Shown here in pieces: positions 19,478 to 28,486 of a DNA stretch of 64,000 bases. The notes below the pieces were generated by a model that worked only from the letters and a program-made list of their open reading frames with translations, was not told where the DNA came from and did not search any database. The DNA is taken from contig CAWETB010000015.1 in assembly GCA_963811885.1 (NCBI GenBank), positions 434,001 through 498,000 on the forward strand, written 5' to 3'. Origin of the DNA: Gaiellasilicea sp963811885 (GTDB lineage: Bacteria; Actinomycetota; Thermoleophilia; Gaiellales; Gaiellaceae). The translations under genes and the position numbers were made by a program. How positions within the stretch are numbered: the stretch's first letter is position 1; each line of letters starts with the position of its first letter.

Positions 19478-19984
19478 TCGTCGAGCCACCGCGCGACGGC
19501 GGCCGGAGTGCGCAGCCGCACGTGCGGATACGGGGCGAGCTCGGACGGATACAGCCGCCGCCGCCGCGGAAAGTTGCGAAGCGCGAAGAAGACGACCGAG
19601 TCCGGGCTGAAGAGGACGTTCCGCAGCGTCTCCCGGTTCCCGTTCCACAGCTCCTCGCGCCGGACGATCCTCGAGACCGTCCGCCGGACGAGGCGCGGGA
19701 GCCAGACGCGCCGCGGCAGGTCGAGCCACACGACGATGTCGGCACGCTCGAGGACGAGATCGCCGAGCTTGCTGCGGTAGGCGCCGTCGACGACCCAGCC
19801 GCTCCGCGGCGAGCAGCGGCTCCACGCGCGCCCGCAGCTCCTCCGCCGTCGCCTCCGTCCAGTTGGGGCCGTGGTGGAGCGCGTCCAGCTCGTGGAACGG
19901 AACCTCGAGCCTTCGCGCGAGCTCGCGCCCCAGCGTCGTCTTCCCGCTTCCGCTCGCGCTCGCGATGACGACGACGCGCGTCAC
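19414..19984 (-). CDS. P-loop kinase/adenylate-kinase-like ATPase (frame-disrupted)
   Basis: The N-terminus TRVVVIASASGSGKTTLGR carries a Walker A-type loop. HELDALHHGPNWTEATAEEL follows, then, after one frame change near 19805, WVVDGAYRSKLGDLVLERAD, VVWLDLPRRVWLPRLVRRT and ELWNGNRETLRNV. This is the AAA/adenylate-kinase-like family often called DNA topology modulation kinase. Deleting one G at 19805 gives about 190 residues. The GTG at 19984 overlaps a possible TGA of the upstream peptidase gene. Its last 64 nt overlap the end of the glycosyltransferase gene on the other strand. Confidence 0.75.
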
Positions 19985-20659
19985 AGCACGCGCGCGCTCG
20001 AGCGGCTGCTCGCCGTCGGCTCCGACGCGGTAGCCGCGCGCGCCCTCGCGCTGGCTGACGACCTCGCGCAGCTCGGTGCCCTCGAAGTGGAATGCAGCAT
20101 CGTCGTCGGCCGCGTAGCCGGGTGGGAGGACGCCGTCCCGGACGAGCCGGGTGTACGTCGGGCGCCGTTCCGGCTCGCCGTCGAAGTGGGGGCAGAAGCT
20201 CCCGGCGAGAAAGCCGAGCCCGCCGCCGAGCTCGCGCAGCCGCGGGCCGTAGGAGTCGGTGACGGAGTCCTCGAACCAGCAGTTCGCGCCGGCGCTCCAG
20301 CCGCCGAGCACGGCGCCGCGCTCCCACGCCTCCCGCAGGGCGACGTCGACGCCGTGCACGCGCCAGATCGCGAGCGCGTTCGCCGTGTTGCCGCCGCAGA
20401 CGTAGACGACGTCCTGCGCCGCGACCCAGGCCGCCGGCTCCTCCGGCATCCCGAAGAGCTCGAGGTGGCTCGGCTCGCAGTCGCGCCCGGCGAAGGCGTC
20501 GTAGAACCACTGGATCCCCTCGGGGCGCTCGCCGCCCGCCGTCGGCAAGAAGCCGACCCTCGGCCGCGGCTTCCCGCTCAGCTCGAGCAGGAAGTCCTCG
20601 AGCAGCGAGTCCGGGCTGAGGATGCCGCCGCCGCCCATGGCGAGGATGTGGCCGCTCAT
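19981..20659 (-). CDS. Peptidase E-like protein (family S51)
   Basis: The roughly 225-residue protein begins HILAMGGGGILSPDSLLEDF and contains the S51 landmarks RVGFLPTAGGERPE, VYVCGGNTANALAIWRVHG and the nucleophile segment GAVLGGWSAGANCWFEDS with its Ser. Then come LAGSFCPHFDGEPERRPTY and FEGTELREVVS. Characterised members are alpha-aspartyl dipeptidases or cyanophycinases; the short length favours a peptidase E-like role. As written, the frame runs through into the downstream kinase without a stop. One extra C in the gcgcgcgcgtg run would restore a TGA overlapping the kinase GTG, which is how other genes here are joined. Confidence 0.84.
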
Positions 20660-20726
20660 CGCTCCGCAGTTTCGCCGATGACTCTTCGCCGCGCCCGCGG
20701 TCTACTGGAAAACGAAGGGAGTGGAC

Positions 20727-21332
20727 ATGGGCAAGGTTGTCGGAGGCATCACGATGTCGATGGACGGGTTCGTGGCCGGGCCGAACGACCGGTTCGGCGC
20801 CGGGCTCGGCGACGGCGGCGAACGGCTGCACTACTGGGTCTTCGGCGGGCCGTGGCGGTACGGCGAGGAGGGCGGCTCGGCGACCGGCGCCGACAAGCGC
20901 TACATCGAGGAGACGTTCGCGTCCGGCGGCGCCTTTCTGGTCGGCCGGAAGATGCACGACGTCGTCGACGGCTGGGGCGACGACCCGGGCTTCGGCGTCC
21001 CCGTGTTCGTGGTCACGCACAGGCCACAGGAGACCGCCATCAAGGGCGACACGACCTTCGAGTTCGTCACCGACGGGATCGACGTCGCGCTCGAGAAGGC
21101 GCGCGCGGCCGCAGGCGACAAGAACGTGATCGTGATGGGCGGCGCCGACGTGCTCCGCCAGTGCCTCGCCGCCGGCGTCGTCGACGAGTTCACGCTCACG
21201 ATCGCACCGGTGCTGCTCGGCGGCGGAACGCGGCTCTTCGACGGGATCGAGCGGACCGACCTCGGCTTCGAACGGACGAGCGTGATCGAGTCCCCGTACG
21301 CGACGCACCTGCGCTACGAGGTGCAGGTGTAG
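20727..21332 (+). CDS. Dihydrofolate reductase-like (RibD C-terminal domain) protein
   Basis: The 201-residue protein has the fold of the RibD reductase domain: GKVVGGITMSMDGFVAGPND, FLVGRKMHDVVDGWGDDPGF, VFVVTHRPQE, IVMGGADVLRQCLAAGVVDE and TIAPVLLGGGTRLFDG. It probably reduces a pterin- or other keto-type substrate with NADPH; a role in folate synthesis is not implied. ATG at 20727 was preferred to the GTG at 20721 because AGGGAG lies 5 nt before it. It is divergent from the S51 peptidase gene. Confidence 0.87.
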   Translation: MGKVVGGITMSMDGFVAGPNDRFGAGLGDGGERLHYWVFGGPWRYGEEGGSATGADKRYIEETFASGGAFLVGRKMHDVVDGWGDDPGFGVPVFVVTHRPQETAIKGDTTFEFVTDGIDVALEKARAAAGDKNVIVMGGADVLRQCLAAGVVDEFTLTIAPVLLGGGTRLFDGIERTDLGFERTSVIESPYATHLRYEVQV

Positions 21333-21345
21333 ATTCCGGGCGCTC

Positions 21346-23940
21346 ATGCGCTACGTCTACGACTTCGACGAGGACTCCGGGGGCGGCCGTGAGCTGCTCG
21401 GCGGCAAGGGGATCGGGCTCGCCGAGATGACCGCGCTCGGCGTCCCCGTCCCCGCCGGGTTCACGATCACGACCGACGCCTGCCGCGCCTACATGGCCTC
21501 CGGCGGCGAGCTCCCGGACGGGCTCGAGGCCGAGGTGGCGGAGCACATCGCCTCGCTCGAGGGCAAGGCGGGCAAGCGCTTCGGCGACCCCGACGACCCG
21601 CTGCTCGTCTCGGTCCGCTCGGGCGCGGCCGTCTCGATGCCGGGGATGATGGACACGATCCTCAACCTCGGCCTCAACGACGAGGCGGTCGCGGGCCTCG
21701 CGAAGACGACCGGCAACGAGCGCTTCGCCTACGACTCCTACCGGCGGCTGATCCAGATGTACGGCGAGGTCGTCGACGGCGTCGAGGCCCATCGCTTCGA
21801 GCAGCCGCTGACCGACCTGAAGGCGTCGCGCGGCGCGAAGCAGGACGTCGAGCTGACCGCGGACGACCTGGCGGAGCTGATCGAGACCTTCAAGCGGATC
21901 TACGCCGACGAGACCGGCTCGCCGTTCCCGCAGGACGCGCGGGCGCAGCTGGAGAAGGCCGTGCGCGCCGTCTTCGACTCCTGGGAGTCGCCGCGCGCGC
22001 AGGTCTACCGGCGCACGTACGAGATCCCGGACGACCTCGGCACGGCGGTCAACGTCGTCCAGATGGTGTTCGGCAACAAGGGCGACGGCTCGGGCACGGG
22101 CGTGTGCTTCACGCGCGACCCGTCGACCGGCGAGAGCGTGCTCTACGGCGAGTTCCTCCAGAACGCCCAGGGCGAGGACGTCGTCGCCGGGATCCGGACA
22201 CCGGAGCCGATCGAGCGGATGAAGGAGCTGCTGCCGGAGGCATACGCGCAGCTGCTGGAGACGATCGCGCGCCTCGAGTCGCACTACCGCGACATGCAGG
22301 ACATCGAGTTCACGGTCGAGGAGGGCACGCTCTTCCTCCTCCAGACGCGAACGGCCAAGCGGACGGCGGCGGCCGCGCTGCGGGCGGCGGTCGAGATGGT
22401 CGGCGAGGGCCTGATCTCGAAGGAGGAGGCGGTTGCGCGGATCGATCCGGCGCAGCTCGACCAGCTGCTGCACCCGATGATCGACCCGGCCGCCGATGTC
22501 GAGGTCGTCGCGAAGGGGCTGAACGCCTCGCCGGGCGCGGCCTCCGGCGCAATCGTCTTCGACGCCGACACCGCCGAGGAGCGGGGCAAGGCGGGGGAGA
22601 GCGTGATCCTCGTCCGCTGGGAGACGACGCCGGACGACTTCCACGGGATGGTGCAGGCGGCGGGGATCCTGACCGCGCACGGCGGGCTGACGTCGCACGC
22701 CGCCGTCGTCGCGCGCGGGATGGGGACGCCGTGCGTCACCGGCTGCGAGGCACTCCACGTCGACGCCCGCGCGAAGACGGCGCGGCTGCCCGGCCACGAG
22801 CTGAAGGAGGGCGACACGATCACGATCGACGGCGGCACCGGCGAGGTGATCGTCGGCGCCGTGCCGCTCGTGCCGCCGCAGATCAACGACGACTTCTCCT
22901 CGATCCTCGACTGGGCGGACGGGATCCGGCGGCTGAAGGTGCGCACGAACGCCGACACGCCCGAGGACTCGGCCAAGGCCCGCGAGTTCGGGGCGGAGGG
23001 GATCGGGCTCTGCCGGACGGAGCACATGTTCGCGACCGCCGACCGGCTCGGCCTGATGCGCGAGATGATCCTGGCCGCCGACGAGGACGGCCGCCGCTCC
23101 GCGCTCGAGCGCCTGCTCCCGATCCAGCAGGGCGACTTCGAGGGGATCTTCGAGGCGATGGCGGGGCTGCCCGTGACGATCCGCCTGCTCGACTGGCCGC
23201 TGCACGAGTTCCTGCCCTCGCTCGAGGAGGAGCAGGACGAGCGCATGCGCGAGCGGATCCGCGCTCTGCACGAGTCGAACCCGATGCTCGGCTTCCGCGC
23301 CTGCCGGCTCGGCCTCTTCTTCCCCGAGATCTACGAGATGCAGGTGCGCGCGATCGTGCGGGCCGCGATCGCCGTGCGGGAGCGGGGCGGGGACGCGCCG
23401 CTCGTCGAGATCATGCATCCGCTCGTGGGCTTCGGCGAGGAGCTGCGCCGGCTGCGCGAGCTGACCGTCCGCGTCGCCGCCGAGGAGGGCGAGCTCGACT
23501 ACCTCGTCGGGACGATGATCGAGCTGCCGCGGGCCTGCATCCGCGCCGACGAGATCGCCGAGCACGCGGACTTCTTCTCCTTCGGCACGAACGACCTGAC
23601 CCAGACCGCGCTCGGGATCTCACGCGACGACGGCGGCCGCTTCCTCGCCCACTACCTGGAGACGGGCGTGCTCGAGCGCGACCCGTTCGAGTCGATCGAC
23701 CAGGGCGGCGTCGGCGACCTGATGGAGATCGCGGTCGAGCGCGGGCGCCGGACCCGCGACGACATCAAGCTCGGGATCTGCGGCGAGCACGGCGGCGAGC
23801 CGAAGTCGGTCGCGTTCTGCCACCGGCTCGGGCTCGACTACGTCAGCTGCAGCCCGTACCGCGTCCCGCTCGCGCGCCTCGCCGCCGCCCAGGCCGCGCT
23901 GGCGGAGCAGGGCACGGTCGCCGTCGCCATCGGCGGCTAG
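21346..23940 (+). CDS. ppdK: Pyruvate, phosphate dikinase
   Basis: The 864-residue enzyme interconverts pyruvate, ATP and Pi with PEP, AMP and PPi. All three domains are readable. The N-terminal ATP-grasp starts GGRELLGGKGIGLAEMTALG and has SVRSGAAVSMPGMMDTILN. The phospho-histidine swivelling domain has GILTAHGGLTSHAAVVARGM. The C-terminal PEP/pyruvate TIM barrel has GLCRTEHMF, NPMLGFRACRLG and SFGTNDLTQTALGISRDD. The Thr next to the catalytic His is the known target of the DUF299 regulator, and that regulator is encoded at 10.7 kb. Length is complete. Confidence 0.97.
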   Translation: MRYVYDFDEDSGGGRELLGGKGIGLAEMTALGVPVPAGFTITTDACRAYMASGGELPDGLEAEVAEHIASLEGKAGKRFGDPDDPLLVSVRSGAAVSMPGMMDTILNLGLNDEAVAGLAKTTGNERFAYDSYRRLIQMYGEVVDGVEAHRFEQPLTDLKASRGAKQDVELTADDLAELIETFKRIYADETGSPFPQDARAQLEKAVRAVFDSWESPRAQVYRRTYEIPDDLGTAVNVVQMVFGNKGDGSGTGVCFTRDPSTGESVLYGEFLQNAQGEDVVAGIRTPEPIERMKELLPEAYAQLLETIARLESHYRDMQDIEFTVEEGTLFLLQTRTAKRTAAAALRAAVEMVGEGLISKEEAVARIDPAQLDQLLHPMIDPAADVEVVAKGLNASPGAASGAIVFDADTAEERGKAGESVILVRWETTPDDFHGMVQAAGILTAHGGLTSHAAVVARGMGTPCVTGCEALHVDARAKTARLPGHELKEGDTITIDGGTGEVIVGAVPLVPPQINDDFSSILDWADGIRRLKVRTNADTPEDSAKAREFGAEGIGLCRTEHMFATADRLGLMREMILAADEDGRRSALERLLPIQQGDFEGIFEAMAGLPVTIRLLDWPLHEFLPSLEEEQDERMRERIRALHESNPMLGFRACRLGLFFPEIYEMQVRAIVRAAIAVRERGGDAPLVEIMHPLVGFGEELRRLRELTVRVAAEEGELDYLVGTMIELPRACIRADEIAEHADFFSFGTNDLTQTALGISRDDGGRFLAHYLETGVLERDPFESIDQGGVGDLMEIAVERGRRTRDDIKLGICGEHGGEPKSVAFCHRLGLDYVSCSPYRVPLARLAAAQAALAEQGTVAVAIGG

Positions 23941-23947
23941 AGCGCTC

Positions 23948-24796
23948 CTAGGCGTAGCCCTTCACCTTCCAGTAGGCGACCGCGACGCTGAGCAGGCCGA
24001 TCGCGACCAGGCTCACGACCGAGGCGGCGTCGATCCGGCTGTAGGCGGCGTTGCCCTTGCCGAACTTGGAGAGGGCGAGGATGCAGAGCGCCCCACCGGC
24101 GAGGCCGCCGAGGTGGCCGCCGATCGAGATCCCGGGGACGGCGAACGTGAAGGCGATGTTGACGATCAGCAGCGTCAGCGCGCTGCCGCCGAGCACGTAG
24201 GTGTGCTGGCGCTCGAGCACGATCGCGGCGCCGAGGATGCCGAAGATCGCGCCAGACGCCCCGACGGTGACGGCGGTCGGGTTCATGATCAGCGCACCCG
24301 CCGAGCCGGCGAGGCCGGAGACGAGGTAGAGCATGAGATACCGGACCGGGCCGAGGTAGTCCTCGAGCGGCCGGCCGATCCACCAGAGCGCGAGCATGTT
24401 CATCCCGAGGTGGATCGGGCCGTAGTGGAGGAAGGCGGCCGTGATCAGGCGGTGCCAGTCGCCGGCGGCGACGAGCGGGCCGTAGAGGGCGCCGTGCTGG
24501 TAGATCCAGCCGCTGTTGGCGCTGATCGAGGCGCCGCCGGCGAGCTGGAGGAAGTAGATGCCGACGTTGATCGCGATCAGCGTCAGCGTGACCGTGCCCT
24601 GCCGGCCCGCCGAGCTGCGCTGCAGGTTCTTGACGACCTTCTGCGCCGGGCCGCGCGCCACGCCCGCGTGGTCGGGACAGCGGATCCCGACCGGGCCGAA
24701 CGTCATGCAGTCGGGGCAGATGCCGCGGCCGCACTCGGAGCACGACACACCCGTCTCCCGATCGGGGTGCCGGTAGCACCTGAGCGTTTCGGCCAT
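23948..24796 (-). CDS. Rhomboid-family intramembrane serine protease with N-terminal zinc-finger-like segment
   Basis: The 282-residue protein starts with a Cys/His cluster (CYRHPDRETG, CSECGRGICPDC, CPDH), like the B-box-type leader of many actinobacterial rhomboids. A six-helix rhomboid core follows. Catalytic features are the Ser in VGASGAIFGILGA and the His in ISIGGHLGGLAGG, with HLGMNMLALWWIG in helix 2. It cleaves unidentified membrane proteins. ATG at 24796 is chosen; a TAGGCT on this strand ends 7 nt before it. A start at 24826 would overlap the divergent comB gene. Confidence 0.9.
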   Translation of the reverse strand: MAETLRCYRHPDRETGVSCSECGRGICPDCMTFGPVGIRCPDHAGVARGPAQKVVKNLQRSSAGRQGTVTLTLIAINVGIYFLQLAGGASISANSGWIYQHGALYGPLVAAGDWHRLITAAFLHYGPIHLGMNMLALWWIGRPLEDYLGPVRYLMLYLVSGLAGSAGALIMNPTAVTVGASGAIFGILGAAIVLERQHTYVLGGSALTLLIVNIAFTFAVPGISIGGHLGGLAGGALCILALSKFGKGNAAYSRIDAASVVSLVAIGLLSVAVAYWKVKGYA

Positions 24797-24802
24797 CCGG
24801 TC

Positions 24803-24809
24803 TAGCCTA
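24803..24809. promoter_or_regulatory. Symmetric -10 shared by the rhomboid gene and comB
   Basis: TAGCCTA reads TAGCCT on the plus strand (24803-24808), 6 nt before the comB ATG. It reads TAGGCT on the minus strand (24804-24809), 7 nt before the rhomboid ATG. The two start codons are 18 nt apart, and no ribosome site fits in between. Both transcripts would be leaderless. Confidence 0.6.
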
Positions 24810-24814
24810 GCCAG

Positions 24815-25495
24815 ATGAAGGTTCATGTCGCGTTCATTCCGGACGAGGCCGCTTCGGCCCCGACCGGGATCGTCGTCGACGTGATCCGGGCGACCTCGAC
24901 GATCGCGCAGGCGCTCTCGTCCGGGTACCGGCGCGTGCTGTGCGTGCCCGAGATCGAGCAGGCGCGGGCGCTACGCGCCGAGCTCTCCGACAGCGTCGTC
25001 GGCGGCGAGCGCGACGCGGTCCGGATCGACGGCTTCGACGTCGGCGCCTCGCCGCGCGAGTTCCTCGAGCCGAGGGCGGAGACGCTGATCCTCTCGACGA
25101 CGAACGGGACGCGGACGATCGTCACCGCGGCCGAGCGCTGCGACGAGGTGCTGATCGGCAGCCTGCTCAACCTCGCTGCCGTCGTTCGCGCGGCGACGGA
25201 GCGCGGGGAGGACGTGGCCGTCATCTGCGCCGGCTACAAGGGCGCGTTCGCGTTCGACGACGCCTATTGCGCCGGCCGGCTCGTGCAGGCGCTCGAGGGC
25301 GAGCGAACCGACGCCGCCGTCGCGGCGGCGCTCCTCGCCGATGCGTTCCCCGACCCGCTCGACGGCATCAACGCGCGCACGTACGGCCCGCCCGGGCTGG
25401 AGGAGGACATCGCCTTCTGCGCCCGCGAGAGCGTGCTCGAGGTCGTCCCGCGGCTCGCCGGCATGCGCGGCCCTGCGGCAGAGATCACGCTCTAG
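24815..25495 (+). CDS. comB: 2-phosphosulfolactate phosphatase-like protein (ComB family)
   Basis: The 226-residue protein matches the ComB family by VHVAFIPDEA, IVVDVIRATSTIAQALSSGY, GFDVGASPREF, LSTTNGTRTIVTAAERCDEV and VICAGYKGAFAFDDAYCAG. ComB was described in coenzyme M biosynthesis of methanogens, where it dephosphorylates 2-phosphosulfolactate. Bacterial homologues are widespread and their substrate is usually unverified. No other coenzyme M genes are visible here, so sulfolactate metabolism is possible but unproven. It ends convergently with the flavin oxidase gene (4-nt overlap). Confidence 0.87.
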   Translation: MKVHVAFIPDEAASAPTGIVVDVIRATSTIAQALSSGYRRVLCVPEIEQARALRAELSDSVVGGERDAVRIDGFDVGASPREFLEPRAETLILSTTNGTRTIVTAAERCDEVLIGSLLNLAAVVRAATERGEDVAVICAGYKGAFAFDDAYCAGRLVQALEGERTDAAVAAALLADAFPDPLDGINARTYGPPGLEEDIAFCARESVLEVVPRLAGMRGPAAEITL

Positions 25496-26874
25496 GCAGG
25501 CGGGATGTTCTGGTTGATCCGGAAGAAGTTGTCCGGATCGAGCTGCGACTTCAGCGCCTGCAGCCGCGCGTACTTCTCCGCCCCGTAGGAGTCGCGAACG
25601 CGGTCGGCGCCCTCGTCCCCGAGGAAGTTGACGTAGACGCCCTGATGCCACGGCTCGAGCGCCGACCAGAAGCTCCGCACCCAGTCGCGCTCGCGCTCGA
25701 AGCCTTCCTCGTCCTCCGTGCAGACGCCGATGTTGTAGGTGAAGCCCGCGCCGCGCCCGTTGAAGGCGGTCTCGTCCTCGCCGACGCGGCTGACCGCGCC
25801 GCCCATCTGCCAGATCGGGAACGAGCTCAGCGGCGAGTCGATCTGGAGGCAGCGCTCGACGGTCAGGTCGATGATCTCGTCGGAGAGCTCGGCGACGTCG
25901 CAGCTCTTGAAGTAGTACCAACGGCCCGGCACGAAGCTCGGGTCGAGCATGGCCTGGTGCGCGAGATACGGCTTCTGGGTGCAGACGTCCGCGACCGGCG
26001 AGCCGAACTCGCGCAGCGGCTTGATGAACCGCTCGCCCTCCTCGAGGTCGCCGACCCAGCAGCAGATCACCATCACGACCGGCTGGCCGTGCAGCTCCTC
26101 CGGGATGATCGGCAGCGGCGGCGCCTTGCGGTGGACGATGATCGTCATCAGGTCGTCCGGCGCCTCGGCGATCCAGTCGCGGTAGAAGCGGAGCACCTCG
26201 CCGGAGTCCGTCATCGGCCAGATCACCGGGCCGGCCAGGATCTGCGGCCCGAGCGGCACGCAGTCGAACTCGAACTCGGTGACGATGCCGAAGTTGCCGC
26301 CGCCGCCGCGGAGGCCCCAGAAGAGCTCGGCGTTCTCGTCGGCGCTCGCCTTGACGAACTCGCCGTCGGCGGTGACGAGGTCGACGGAGCGGAGCCGGTC
26401 GACCGAGAGCCCGTGCTTGCGCATGATCCAGCCGATCCCGCCGCCCAGCGTCAGCCCTGCGACGCCCGTGTGGGTGACGATGCCGGACGGGACCGCGAGC
26501 CCGAAGGCCTGCGTCTCCCGGTCGAGCTCACCGAGCAGCACGCCGGCCTGCGCGCGCGCGATGCGCTTCTCCGGGTCGACGCGCACGCCCTTCATCGGCG
26601 AGAGGTCGATCATCAGCGCGTCGTCGGCGACCGAGTAGCCCGGGAACGAGTGGCCGCCGCTGCGGATCGCGACGGGGATGTCGCTCGCACGTGCCGCCTT
26701 GACGGCGGTGATCACGTCGGCGACGCCGGCACAGCGCGCGATCGCGGCCGGGCGCCGGTCGATCGAGCCGTTCCAGATCCGTCGGTGCACGTCGAAACCC
26801 GGATCGGCGGGACCGACGATCTCGCCGCGGAATGCTGCGGCGTCCAGCTCGAGCGCGTCGACGGTCGTGCTCAC
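25492..26874 (-). CDS. FAD-linked oxidase (BBE-type, covalent FAD)
   Basis: The 460-residue protein has an FAD-binding type 4 domain followed by a berberine-bridge-enzyme C-terminus. RSGGHSFPGYS carries the His expected to bind FAD covalently. The position where bicovalent members have Cys is Val in HTGVAGLTLGGGIGW, so a single covalent bond is expected. LFWGLRGGGGNFGIVTEFEF and the terminal LDPDNFFRINQNIPP are typical. Relatives oxidise sugars, alkaloids or other alcohols; the substrate is unknown. GTG at 26874 is chosen; CAGACT on this strand ends 6 nt upstream. Confidence 0.9.
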   Translation of the reverse strand: MSTTVDALELDAAAFRGEIVGPADPGFDVHRRIWNGSIDRRPAAIARCAGVADVITAVKAARASDIPVAIRSGGHSFPGYSVADDALMIDLSPMKGVRVDPEKRIARAQAGVLLGELDRETQAFGLAVPSGIVTHTGVAGLTLGGGIGWIMRKHGLSVDRLRSVDLVTADGEFVKASADENAELFWGLRGGGGNFGIVTEFEFDCVPLGPQILAGPVIWPMTDSGEVLRFYRDWIAEAPDDLMTIIVHRKAPPLPIIPEELHGQPVVMVICCWVGDLEEGERFIKPLREFGSPVADVCTQKPYLAHQAMLDPSFVPGRWYYFKSCDVAELSDEIIDLTVERCLQIDSPLSSFPIWQMGGAVSRVGEDETAFNGRGAGFTYNIGVCTEDEEGFERERDWVRSFWSALEPWHQGVYVNFLGDEGADRVRDSYGAEKYARLQALKSQLDPDNFFRINQNIPPA

Positions 26875-26905
26875 GGGCCTAGTCTGGCACGTTCCGGCGC
26901 GAGGC

Positions 26906-27325
26906 TCAAAGCCGATTCGCGTCGTTGTCGAGCCACCGGCCGGACACGAGCGACCAGAACTCCGGCTGCTGCTGGAACCCGACGGATTGGTACAGCGCCT
27001 GGGCATCGTCGGTCTGGAGACCGATGTGCTGGCCGGGAACCGCATCGATCAGCAGCCGCATCATCCCGGTCGCGATTCCCTGCCGGCGGTGCGACGACGC
27101 CGTCCAGACGTCGACGGCGTAGGCGTTGCAGACGCCGTCGGAGAGCAGCCTCGCCGTCCCGACGACGCGCTCGCCGTCGCGGGCGATCGCGACGTGCTGG
27201 GACTGCTCGAACGAGCGCCTGAGCGCCGCCGGAGAGCGTCCGTTGTCGAACGCGTCGGCGACCAGGTCTGCGCGCACGGCCGCCCAGTCGATGCCGTCGA
27301 GCGAGCTGTCGATCCGGATGCTCAC
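26906..27325 (-). CDS. GNAT-family N-acetyltransferase
   Basis: The 139-residue protein is one GNAT domain with the acetyl-CoA loop SSHRRQGIATGMMRLLID (about residues 78-95) and a C-terminal LYQSVGFQQQPEFWSL that closes the fold. The preceding YAVDVWT forms the usual beta strand. The substrate is unknown. GTG at 27325 is preceded by GATAGT on this strand, ending 6 nt upstream, so it probably has its own leaderless transcript although it lies between same-strand genes. Confidence 0.87.
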   Translation of the reverse strand: MSIRIDSSLDGIDWAAVRADLVADAFDNGRSPAALRRSFEQSQHVAIARDGERVVGTARLLSDGVCNAYAVDVWTASSHRRQGIATGMMRLLIDAVPGQHIGLQTDDAQALYQSVGFQQQPEFWSLVSGRWLDNDANRL

Positions 27326-27332
27326 CCGGCCA

Positions 27333-28445
27333 CTATCGCAGCCGCTCCAGGAGCTCCACAGCCCACTCAGGCCCCGGGAGCGCGGCGAACTCCTGTCGCA
27401 GCCGCTCGGCCGAGTCGCGGTACTCCGGCTCGTCCAGCACGGCCGTCACCGCCTCGCGCACGTCGTCCGGCGTCGCCGCGACCGGATCGAGCACGCGTGC
27501 GACCCCGAGCTGCTCGCACCGCGCCGCGTTCAGCGGCTGGTCGGCGCCCATCGGGATCAGCACCTGCGGCAGGCCGTGCGCCAGCGCGCCGAGGACGCTG
27601 CCCGAGCCGCCGTGCGAGACGACCGCGCTGCAGCGGGCCAGGATGTCGGACTGGGGGAGGAACCGCTCGACGCGGACGTGCGGCGGCAGCGGCCCGAGCT
27701 CGGCGGGATCGATCTCCGCCCCGACGGTCGCCACCACCTCGACCGGAAGCTCCTGCAGGCCGGCGAGGACGCGCGTGAAGAGATCCCCCGACTCGAGGTT
27801 GAAGACGGTGCCGAGCGTGAAGTAGACCGTCGGCGTCGCGGCGTGGCGCTCGGGCGGCGGGTCGAACGGGCGGAAGCAGCGAGCGGTCGGCGGCAGCGGG
27901 GACGCCGGATCGCGGTAGCTCGGCGGGAACGGCGCGAGGACGAGGTGCCGCGAGAGAAACGCGAGCTCCGGATCGGGCGGCAGCCCGTGCTCCGCGCGGA
28001 GGCGGCCGAGCGGCTCCGCGATCAGCTCCGGCCGCGCGAACGTGCCCGCCGCGATCGTGACGACGCTCGCGTACGGGACGCCCAGGCTCTCGGCGGCGAC
28101 CATCGCGCCGAAGTCGGTCTCGTCGCAGACGACGACGTCCGGCCGCCAGTCGTCGCAGAGCGCTGCGACCAGCGGCGCCCTCTGGTGCGCGAGCCGGTCG
28201 GCGAAGCCGTCGCGGAAGTCGCGCGCCTCCCGCTCGGGGTCGAGCTCCTGGAGCGGGATCCGCTGCGGCGGCTTCCGGGGCGGCTCGGCCGGAAACGCCT
28301 CGAAGCCGCGCTCCTCGACGACGGGCAGGATCGACGGGCGTCCCGCGAAGGCGACGGCATGGCCGGCGGCGCGGGCGGCCTCCGCCGGCGGCAGCAGCGG
28401 CTCGACGTGCCCGCGCCCGCCGGTGAAGGCGAACAGGATCCGCAC
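27333..28445 (-). CDS. GT1-family glycosyltransferase (MGT/UGT-like)
   Basis: The 370-residue protein has the GT-B two-domain architecture of macrolide/UDP-glycosyl transferases: MRILFAFTGGRGHVEPLLPP at the N-terminus, VVCDETDFGAMVAAESLGVP, and a C-terminal donor site with VYFTLGTVFN, VVSHGGSGSVLGALAHGLPQ and LIPMGADQPLNAARCEQLG. It likely glycosylates a small lipophilic acceptor. TAGAGT on this strand ends 6 nt before the GTG. No biosynthetic cluster surrounds it. Confidence 0.9.
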   Translation of the reverse strand: MRILFAFTGGRGHVEPLLPPAEAARAAGHAVAFAGRPSILPVVEERGFEAFPAEPPRKPPQRIPLQELDPEREARDFRDGFADRLAHQRAPLVAALCDDWRPDVVVCDETDFGAMVAAESLGVPYASVVTIAAGTFARPELIAEPLGRLRAEHGLPPDPELAFLSRHLVLAPFPPSYRDPASPLPPTARCFRPFDPPPERHAATPTVYFTLGTVFNLESGDLFTRVLAGLQELPVEVVATVGAEIDPAELGPLPPHVRVERFLPQSDILARCSAVVSHGGSGSVLGALAHGLPQVLIPMGADQPLNAARCEQLGVARVLDPVAATPDDVREAVTAVLDEPEYRDSAERLRQEFAALPGPEWAVELLERLR

Positions 28446-28486
28446 GTCGTGACTCTAAGCCGCGGCGGCGAGCTGGGTTCGAACGG

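Noticed and set aside
19173..21347. Very long open frames on the strand opposite to conserved genes (for example about 720 codons here, and others over ppdK and 612-1853).
   Set aside because: They are rich in Arg, Ala, Pro and Gly and lack recognisable motifs. They lie opposite genes with clear family motifs. In very GC-rich DNA stops are rare, so such frames are expected by chance.
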